Positions 1-4,351 of a stretch of 5,755 nucleotides of DNA are shown here, piece by piece. The position numbers and the translations under genes are program-made. This DNA comes from Treponema sp. GTDB taxonomy: Bacteria; Spirochaetota; Spirochaetia; Treponematales; Breznakiellaceae. Within the stretch, counting starts at the first letter, position 1, and every line of letters begins with the position of its first letter. Below the pieces are notes generated by a model. It ran no database searches. It was not told the DNA's origin and worked only from the letters and a program-made list of their open reading frames with translations. Location of the stretch: contig JAISOR010000113.1 of NCBI GenBank assembly GCA_031275535.1, positions 1 through 5,755 on the forward strand, in the 5' to 3' direction.

Positions 1-1
1 C

Positions 2-94
2 CGGGTGGCGGCCCTGAAAAAATTCCTTCAATCCACAAAGGTGCGGGATTACATCGCCTCCCACTTTGACGGCGGTGTGGTAGCGACCTTTTAA
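2..94 (+). CDS. metQ: MetQ/NlpA-family methionine-binding lipoprotein, C-terminal end only (partial)
   Basis: Only the last 30 codons are present, ending in TAA at 92-94; the gene begins left of the window. The visible tail reads KKFLQSTKVRDYIASHF, then DGGVVATF. MetQ/NlpA substrate-binding lipoproteins of D/L-methionine ABC importers typically end this way, with a helix of the FxxxLQSxEVKxYI type followed by a short tail of the xGxVxPAF type. Such proteins are membrane-anchored and hand methionine to the MetNI transporter. The next gene, msrA, also deals with methionine, which fits. No cofactor site, signal peptide or lipobox can be checked because the N-terminus is outside the window. Other periplasmic binding proteins with a similar last helix remain possible. 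The family call is inference from about 25 residues. Confidence 0.55.
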   Translation, partial: RVAALKKFLQSTKVRDYIASHFDGGVVATF

Positions 95-102
95 GGACCG
101 AC

Positions 103-126
103 CCCAAAACTCAGGCTGGTTTTGGG
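103..126 (+). repeat. Small hairpin, solo relative of the compound-repeat stem
   Basis: The 8-bp perfect inverted repeat CCCAAAAC (103-110) / GTTTTGGG (119-126) encloses the loop TCAGGCTG. It starts 8 bases after the metQ stop codon. Its sequence resembles stem H1 of the compound element at 199-237 (CCCAAAAC...GGTTGGTTTTAGGA), so it is probably a member of the same hairpin family. No T-run follows, so it is unlikely to be a terminator by itself. Confidence 0.5.
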
Positions 127-136
127 ATTTCCTCAA

Positions 137-186
137 GGCGCCGCAAAAGCTCCAGCCCTCGACGGGCCTTTTGCGGCGCCCTTTTA
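137..186 (+). terminator. Intrinsic terminator after metQ
   Basis: GGCGCCGCAAAAG (137-149) pairs perfectly over 13 bp with CTTTTGCGGCGCC (168-180). The apical part holds a second 4-bp stem, GCCC (155-158) with GGGC (164-167), and a TCGAC loop. The right arm runs directly into CTTTTA. A long GC-rich stem followed by T residues 43 bases beyond the metQ stop is a good rho-independent terminator. The A-run on the left side of the stem could give weaker function in the opposite direction, but the only gene seen nearby to the right is on the same strand. Confidence 0.85.
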
Positions 187-198
187 TATGATAATATG

Positions 199-317
199 GA
201 GCATTTCCCAAAACCCGGTTGGTTTTAGGAAATGCTCTTGAAAAAGCGGTCTAAAGCCCGCTTTTTCCCATAAATATAAGGTTGTTTTCCCAAAAACTGA
301 AGTTTTGGGAAAGCCTC
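199..317 (+). repeat. Compound three-hairpin intergenic element, copy 1 (upstream of msrA)
   Basis: Three hairpins lie in tandem. H1: 199-215 pairs with 221-237 (17 positions, one C-A mismatch at 209/227), loop CGGTT. H2: GAAAAAGCGG (240-249) pairs perfectly with CCGCTTTTTC (258-267), loop TCTAAAGC. An AT-rich spacer, CATAAATATAAGG (269-281), follows. H3: TTTCCCAAAA (286-295) pairs perfectly with TTTTGGGAAA (303-312). The element ends at GCCTC (313-317), immediately before the msrA start codon. Bases 216-281 align without gaps to 1080-1145 in front of efp. The right arm of H3 contains the only Shine-Dalgarno-like bases for msrA (GGGA, 307-310), so a folded H3 would hide the ribosome binding site. 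It could be a dispersed repeat or a regulatory 5' leader; I do not recognise a named family. Confidence 0.7.
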
Positions 318-318
318 T

Positions 319-834
319 ATGGAAACCATGAAAACGATTTATATTGCCGCCGGATGTTTCTGGGGCGCGGAAAAATATTTTTCCCTTATCAGGGGCGTTT
401 GCCGTACCGAGGTTGGTTACGCGAACGGCAATACGGAAAATCCTTCTTACGAGGATGTAAAGCACCGGGAAACCGGTCATGCCGAAACGGTCCTGGTAGA
501 ATACGATCCGGCGGTGATAAGCCTGCCTTTTTTGCTGGATCTTTATTACGAAGCCGTTGATCCGGCTTCATTGAACAGACAGGGGGCGGATGTAGGGACC
601 CAGTACCGCACGGGTATTTACTATACCGACCGGGATGATCTGCCCCTGATCGAAAAATCCCTGGAGAAGCTCCGGGAAAAAATCGGCGTCCCGGTGGCCA
701 TAGAAGTGAAACCCCTGGAAAACTTTTACACCGCCGAAGAATACCACCAAAAATATCTGGAAAAAAATCCCGGCGGTTATTGCCATATAAACCAGTCTCT
801 GTTTGACCGGGCTCAATCGGCGAAACCGGTCTAA
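319..834 (+). CDS. msrA: Peptide-methionine (S)-S-oxide reductase MsrA
   Basis: The enzyme reduces methionine-S-sulfoxide in proteins or as the free amino acid back to methionine, using thioredoxin; it is a cytoplasmic repair enzyme. The 171-residue length is normal for a single-domain MsrA. The catalytic motif GCFWG is at residues 12-16 with the nucleophile Cys13. Other family landmarks follow in order: GYANG, YEDV, TGHAETV with YDP, LYYEAVDPASLNRQG, VGTQYRTGIYY, and EEYHQKYLEKNPGGYCHI with a likely resolving Cys155. The usual VCxGxTGHAE segment reads VKHRETGHAE here. No MsrB domain is fused and no msrB is adjacent. The start at 319 is preceded by GGGA at 307-310 with eight bases between; ATG 328 (Met4) is the alternative. 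It lies downstream of the MetQ-like gene but behind its own leader of hairpins. Confidence 0.95.
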   Translation: METMKTIYIAAGCFWGAEKYFSLIRGVCRTEVGYANGNTENPSYEDVKHRETGHAETVLVEYDPAVISLPFLLDLYYEAVDPASLNRQGADVGTQYRTGIYYTDRDDLPLIEKSLEKLREKIGVPVAIEVKPLENFYTAEEYHQKYLEKNPGGYCHINQSLFDRAQSAKPV

Positions 835-1006
835 AGACAGCTTTCCCTCCTTCCCCCTTCGGAGGTCTGTGAAATTTCGATGAATTTTTGGGGACCTATG
901 AAGGGAACAAAATTGTTCCGGTTTCAAAACCGCCACAGTTTGTCCGATTTCGGACAGCTTCGGGATCCTAGACTAAATTCGGTAAATCCTTTATGCTCTG
1001 TATTGA
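835..1006. other. Hairpin-rich intergenic DNA between msrA and efp
   Basis: I see no credible gene here. Just after the msrA stop lies a pure pyrimidine run of 20 bases (841-860) containing CCTCCTT, the same as the anti-Shine-Dalgarno core of 16S rRNA; CCTCC (846-850) can pair with GGAGG (861-865). Three small inverted repeats follow: GGAACA (904-909) / TGTTCC (914-919), CGGTTT (919-924) / AAACCG (927-932), and TGTCCG (941-946) / CGGACA (951-956). None is followed by a T-run, so no clear msrA terminator is found. The 904-919 and 941-956 repeats could equally be protein-binding operators. Confidence 0.55.
969..997 (+). promoter_or_regulatory. Candidate sigma-70-type promoter for efp
   Basis: TAGACT (969-974, 4 of 6 with TTGACA) and TATGCT (992-997, 4 of 6 with TATAAT) are separated by 17 bases. 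The position is sensible: downstream of the small hairpins and just upstream of the second compound element, which would then lie in the efp 5' leader. Both boxes are imperfect, so this is a suggestion only. Confidence 0.35.
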
Positions 1007-1192
1007 GGCTGTTTCAAACTTATGGCCGCGGAGCCGTTGGTTTTTGAAACGGCCCCTATGATTAGCCGGTTCCAAAATTCGGTTAGTTTTGAAACCAGCC
1101 TGGGGAAAAGCGATCTACAGCCCGCTTTTCCGCTTAAATTTAAGGGTGCGGTTTCAAAATCATATTCCGGATTATTGGTTTTTGAAGCGGCC
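1007..1192 (+). repeat. Compound hairpin element, copy 2 (upstream of efp)
   Basis: Four hairpins lie in tandem. H0: GGCTGTTTCAAA (1007-1018) pairs with TTTGAAACGGCC (1043-1054), with one G-T pair. H1: 1065-1077 pairs with 1087-1099 with two C-A mismatches. H2: GGAAAAGCG (1104-1112) pairs perfectly with CGCTTTTCC (1123-1131). Then comes the perfect 12-base palindrome CTTAAATTTAAG (1133-1144). H3: 1151-1159 pairs with 1180-1188. Bases 1080-1145 match 216-281 of copy 1 at 48 of 66 positions without a gap, rising to 34 of 40 over H2 and the spacer. In H2 an A-T pair of copy 1 (241/266) is G-C here (1105/1130), a compensatory change. Both copies lie in the same orientation relative to the gene, and both end in GCCTC just before the start region. 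Confidence 0.7.
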
Positions 1193-1205
1193 TCAATTAA
1201 TAAGC

Positions 1206-1210
1206 GAGGA
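1206..1210 (+). promoter_or_regulatory. Ribosome binding site deciding the efp start
   Basis: GAGGA lies four bases before ATG 1215. It lies outside hairpin H3 (which ends at 1188), unlike the msrA site. It supports the 1215 start over the in-frame ATG at 1089, which lies inside a hairpin arm. Confidence 0.65.
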
Positions 1211-1214
1211 ATTC

Positions 1215-1778
1215 ATGATACGAGGCGGAGATATTGTGAAGGGGACCTGTCTGCTCCAGAAGGGTCAGCCCTATCTTGTGGTGGATCGGGAATTCCATAA
1301 CCCCGGAAAGGGAACCGCCATAGCCCGGATAAAGATGAAAAGTATCAAAGACGGGTCTGTTTTGACCATGACCGTCCCCACCCAGCAGGAAGTTGAAGAC
1401 GCCCAGGTGGATACCGTTATCTGTCAGTACCAATACGCGGACCAGGATAATTATCACTTTATGGATACCGAGAATTACGAACAGCATGAGGTGCCCATCA
1501 GCGAGATGGCAGACAAAAAATACTACCTCAAGGATGGGGAATCCTATGAGCTTACCCTATGGGAAGGAAAGGTGATAGACATCAAGATCCCCTACAAGGT
1601 GGTCTTTACCGTGGCGGAAAGTGAAAACTACGTCAAGGGGGATACGGTATCGGGGGCAACGAAACCCATTATTACCGAAACGGGGCTCACCGTCCGGGTT
1701 CCCCTTTTTATTAAGCAGGGTGAAAAGATCCTGGTCAATACCGAAACCAACGAATACGTGGAGCGGGTTAATTCCTGA
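1215..1778 (+). CDS. efp: Elongation factor P
   Basis: EF-P binds the ribosome between the P and E sites and promotes peptide-bond formation at proline runs; it acts in the cytoplasm. From ATG 1215 the protein has 187 residues, the usual size. The N-terminal KOW-like domain (about 1-62) opens MIRGGDIVKGTCLLQKGQPY and carries the loop NPGKGTA, with Lys32 at the tip where E. coli has the beta-lysylated Lys34. This suggests EpmA-type modification, but no modification gene is in the window. The central OB domain is about 65-125, and the C-terminal OB domain ends with VRVPLFIKQGEKILVNT and YVERVNS, the EF-P signature region. The frame stays open upstream to ATG 1089, but that stretch translates hairpin DNA. 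The next gene overlaps or directly abuts the 3' end. The gene is visibly less GC-rich than those after it. Confidence 0.96.
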   Translation: MIRGGDIVKGTCLLQKGQPYLVVDREFHNPGKGTAIARIKMKSIKDGSVLTMTVPTQQEVEDAQVDTVICQYQYADQDNYHFMDTENYEQHEVPISEMADKKYYLKDGESYELTLWEGKVIDIKIPYKVVFTVAESENYVKGDTVSGATKPIITETGLTVRVPLFIKQGEKILVNTETNEYVERVNS

Positions 1779-3138
1779 ACCCCCGCCGATCGCTCAAACG
1801 GCGGAAGCCTACGGGACGAGGGAGGTTGATTTTAAATTCCGGGGGCGGGAATATATCTTTACTCTTTCCCAGGGACTTTTTAGTTCCGCTGATATTGACC
1901 GGGGAACCCGGATGCTCCTCAGAGTCCTTTCCCAATCCTGGGAGCAGGATCTGCGGGAGGGGTATCCTTTGCCCAGGGCCATCCTGGACGCCGGGTCCGG
2001 GGTGGGGGTTATCGGAATCTGTGCCGCCGGGGCCCTGCTCAGGCTCCAAGACCGGGCTTCGACCGCCGTCCCGGCCTCCGGGGAAGGGCCGCCCATCCCA
2101 CGGGTCCGTTCCCAGGATCGGGATGAACTGGCCCGGTGTTTCACCCAGTACAACGCCTTGAAAAATCATATTCCCCCCACGGTCTTGGAAGCCCATACGG
2201 AGCCCCTCCTCTCCGGACCGCCGGAAGCCCGGTGGGACCTGATCCTCTCCAACATTCCTGCCAAGGCCGGACTTCCGGTGCTGGAGGACTTTGCCGTCCG
2301 GGCGGCTTCCGTGCTACAAACCGGGGGCAGGGTCTTTGTGGTGGTGATAAAGGCCCTGGCGGAACGGTTCCGGGCCTGGCTGGAGGATGCCCGCTGTCTC
2401 CTCCTCCTGGAAACCGGGGGACCTGAGCATGTGGTCTTTGCCTACGGTTCTCCGGTAAGGGAAACCAGACCGGGCCGAACGGGTCCCCTTACGGCAAAGC
2501 TCGACCTTATGGCGGAATACCCGGCCTACCAACGAAGGCGGGGAACCTATACCTTGGAGGGTATCTCCTATACCCTGGATTCCATCCAGGGGACCGCGGA
2601 TTTTGACACCCCCTCGGCGGCGGTGGAAACCGCCGTAAAACTGGCCGGCCGTTTGAAGCTTCGGGAGCGGCTGTTATCCCCGGACCGCCATGCCGGGGGA
2701 GGGATCCTCATCCACGAACCGGATCAGGGCCATTTTCCCCTCTGGTTCGCCCGCTACCTGGGGATATCGTCCCCCGGTCCCTGGGTATTTTCAGGCAGAA
2801 ACGTCCTTGCCCTGGAGGCTTCCCGGCATAATTTTTTCCAAGACCGGGCCTGGATCGTGCCGAAACTGGTCCCGGCGGTGGATCCTGCCCTGGGAACGGC
2901 TGCCCTGGAGGCGGAATCCTTTCGCTTCATCGCGGCCTTTCCGGAAACCGTTCCCCAAACCAACCGGACCGCCGCCTATTGGGCGGGCATACGCCGGCTC
3001 CTCGGCCCCGGAGGTATCTTCCTCATGGCCCTTCCCTCCCCGCAGGCCCTCTTCTTTGATCGCAAAAAACCCGAAGGTTTTACCCGGCTGGGGGACTTAA
3101 AGCGGAGGGGATACCGGGTGCTGGCCTATGGGAGGTAA
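1720..3138 (+). CDS. Two-domain RsmC/RlmG-like class I methyltransferase (MTS family), start uncertain
   Basis: Probably an S-adenosylmethionine-dependent RNA methyltransferase. Numbered from GTG 1720 (472 residues), an entry segment (about 36-67, including FTLSQGLFSSADIDRGTRMLL) matches the lead-in of RsmC-type catalytic domains. Motif I is DAGSGVGVIG (90-99), a likely second acidic motif is the QDRDELA segment, and SNIPAKAG (177-184) sits where the family has NPPF. A Gly/Pro-rich insert (about 110-130) separates the first two. A second Rossmann-like half follows (about 320-470): ILIHEPDQGHFPLWFARYLG, NVLALEAS, FRFIAAFPETVP, and LLGPGGIFLMALPS. Its glycine motif is lost, so it looks like a degenerate duplicate. 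In E. coli RsmC the degenerate half comes first. The start is unclear: GTG 1720 overlaps efp by 59 bases without a good ribosome site, and ATT 1771 has GGAG seven bases upstream. The target is unknown. Confidence 0.75.
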   Translation: MKRSWSIPKPTNTWSGLIPEPPPIAQTAEAYGTREVDFKFRGREYIFTLSQGLFSSADIDRGTRMLLRVLSQSWEQDLREGYPLPRAILDAGSGVGVIGICAAGALLRLQDRASTAVPASGEGPPIPRVRSQDRDELARCFTQYNALKNHIPPTVLEAHTEPLLSGPPEARWDLILSNIPAKAGLPVLEDFAVRAASVLQTGGRVFVVVIKALAERFRAWLEDARCLLLLETGGPEHVVFAYGSPVRETRPGRTGPLTAKLDLMAEYPAYQRRRGTYTLEGISYTLDSIQGTADFDTPSAAVETAVKLAGRLKLRERLLSPDRHAGGGILIHEPDQGHFPLWFARYLGISSPGPWVFSGRNVLALEASRHNFFQDRAWIVPKLVPAVDPALGTAALEAESFRFIAAFPETVPQTNRTAAYWAGIRRLLGPGGIFLMALPSPQALFFDRKKPEGFTRLGDLKRRGYRVLAYGR

Positions 3139-3199
3139 CAGGCCGAAGCGCCCGCCGCCGCTTGCGGAAGCCGTTTTTTTTTCTTATGATTCCTCCCGT

Positions 3200-4342
3200 A
3201 TGCAGAACCCCCACCGCCGCCGTTACTTTGACTGGGCCGCCACCGCGCCGCCGGATGTTCCGGTGCCCGGGGAGATCCCCTTCGGCAACCCCTCCTCCCG
3301 CCACCGGGAGGGCCGGGATGCCCGGGACGCTCTGGAGGAGGCCCGGAACCGATGCGCCGCGGCCCTGGGGGTAACGGCCGCCCGTCTCTTTTTTACCTCC
3401 GGGGGAACCGAATCCAATGCCCTGGTCCTTTTTTCCACCCTGTTCCGAAGCCGGGGGGACATCCTGGCATCCGCGGTGGAACACCCCTCGGTGAGCGAGA
3501 ACTGCCGGGTCCTGGAGCGGCTGGGGAAGGGGGTTGCCCCCATCGCCGTGGAGGGGGACGGCCGGGTGAGCCTGGGGACCCTGGAAGCGGCCCTGAAAAA
3601 GAACCCCGAAGCCCGGCTGGCGGCGATCATGGGGGTGAACAATGAAACCGGGGCCGTCATGGACCTTTCGGGCCTCATCGGCCGGATCAGAAACCGGGAG
3701 GGGGCGCCGGTCCACGTCCATTGCGACCTGGTCCAGGCCGCCGGGAAGATACCCCTGGACCTCGCCGCCCTGGATCCGGATTCCGCCTCCATAAGCGCCC
3801 ACAAACTGGGGGGCCCCCGGGGCATCGGCCTCCTCTATTGCCGGAAGGACCTGGAACCCCTCTACCGCGGGGGAGGCCAGGAGGGGGGCAGGCGGCCGGG
3901 AACGGAAAACACCGCCGGGGCCCTGGCCCTGGCGGACTGCCTGGAAAGGCGGCTCAAGGCGGATACCCTGGGGGATGCATACGAGGCCGCCTCGGGCCGG
4001 TGGGAAACCCTGATCGGAACCCTCCGGGGCATGGACCGGTGTTCCCTCATCCCCCGGGACCGGGGGGACCGGGATCCCCGGTTTTCCCCCTATATCCTCC
4101 AGGCCGCTTTTCGGGGCATTCCCGGGGAGGTGATGGTCCGGGCCCTGGACGACGGGGGGTTCGCGGTTTCCACCGGCTCCGCCTGTTCCCCGGCTTCGGG
4201 CAAACGGTCGATCCTTGCCGCCATGGGGGTGGATGAAAAAACCGCCTTTGAAGGGATCCGCATCTCCCAGGGCTGGTCCACCACCGCCGGGGACGTGGAG
4301 GCCCTGATCGCAGCCATAGGAGCAATACTCAAAACCCTGTAA
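3200..4342 (+). CDS. Cysteine desulfurase, NifS/IscS family (NifZ-like, paired with ThiI)
   Basis: A PLP enzyme that converts cysteine to alanine and carries the sulfur as a persulfide on its own Cys. From ATG 3200 it has 380 residues. Landmarks are YFDWAATAP near the N-terminus, SGGTESNAL, MGVNNETGAV, HCDLVQAAGK, and SISAHKLGGPRGIG with PLP lysine Lys202. GGGQEGGRRPGTEN, STGSACSPASGKRS with catalytic Cys329, and RISQGWSTT follow. E. coli IscS has Lys206 and Cys328, so this start gives matching numbering. An in-frame ATG at 3128 overlaps the preceding gene by 11 bases and adds 24 residues, GGNRPKRPPP-like and untypical; neither start has a good Shine-Dalgarno site. Only 51 residues follow the Cys, about 25 fewer than in IscS, so the region IscS uses to bind its scaffold partner is short. 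thiI begins 9 bases after the stop, so the sulfur probably goes to ThiI. Confidence 0.93.
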   Translation: MQNPHRRRYFDWAATAPPDVPVPGEIPFGNPSSRHREGRDARDALEEARNRCAAALGVTAARLFFTSGGTESNALVLFSTLFRSRGDILASAVEHPSVSENCRVLERLGKGVAPIAVEGDGRVSLGTLEAALKKNPEARLAAIMGVNNETGAVMDLSGLIGRIRNREGAPVHVHCDLVQAAGKIPLDLAALDPDSASISAHKLGGPRGIGLLYCRKDLEPLYRGGGQEGGRRPGTENTAGALALADCLERRLKADTLGDAYEAASGRWETLIGTLRGMDRCSLIPRDRGDRDPRFSPYILQAAFRGIPGEVMVRALDDGGFAVSTGSACSPASGKRSILAAMGVDEKTAFEGIRISQGWSTTAGDVEALIAAIGAILKTL

Positions 4343-4351
4343 TATAGGGGG

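Noticed and set aside
199..317. SAM or other methionine-related riboswitch before msrA
   Set aside because: The structure is a row of simple hairpins without a multi-helix junction or the conserved SAM-I/SAM-II bases, and the same element precedes efp, which is not a methionine gene.
1007..1192. CRISPR-like repeats because of recurring TTTCAAAA and TTTTGAAA segments
   Set aside because: The segments are arms of inverted repeats with irregular spacing; there are no equal direct repeats with unique spacers.
1089..1214. N-terminal extension of efp from ATG 1089
   Set aside because: The 42 extra codons translate the hairpin element; from ATG 1215 the protein has the standard EF-P N-terminus and length, with GAGGA in place.
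1022..1300. Small open frame of 92 codons over the efp leader
   Set aside because: It runs through inverted repeats and into efp in the wrong frame, with no family resemblance.
1621..1719. Methyltransferase start at ATG 1621
   Set aside because: This would overlap efp by 158 bases in another frame, and the added residues are an out-of-frame reading of the conserved EF-P C-terminal domain.
3721..4236. Alternative-frame proteins inside the desulfurase and methyltransferase genes
   Set aside because: They are Pro/Gly/Arg-rich shadows of strongly supported genes with no domain features.
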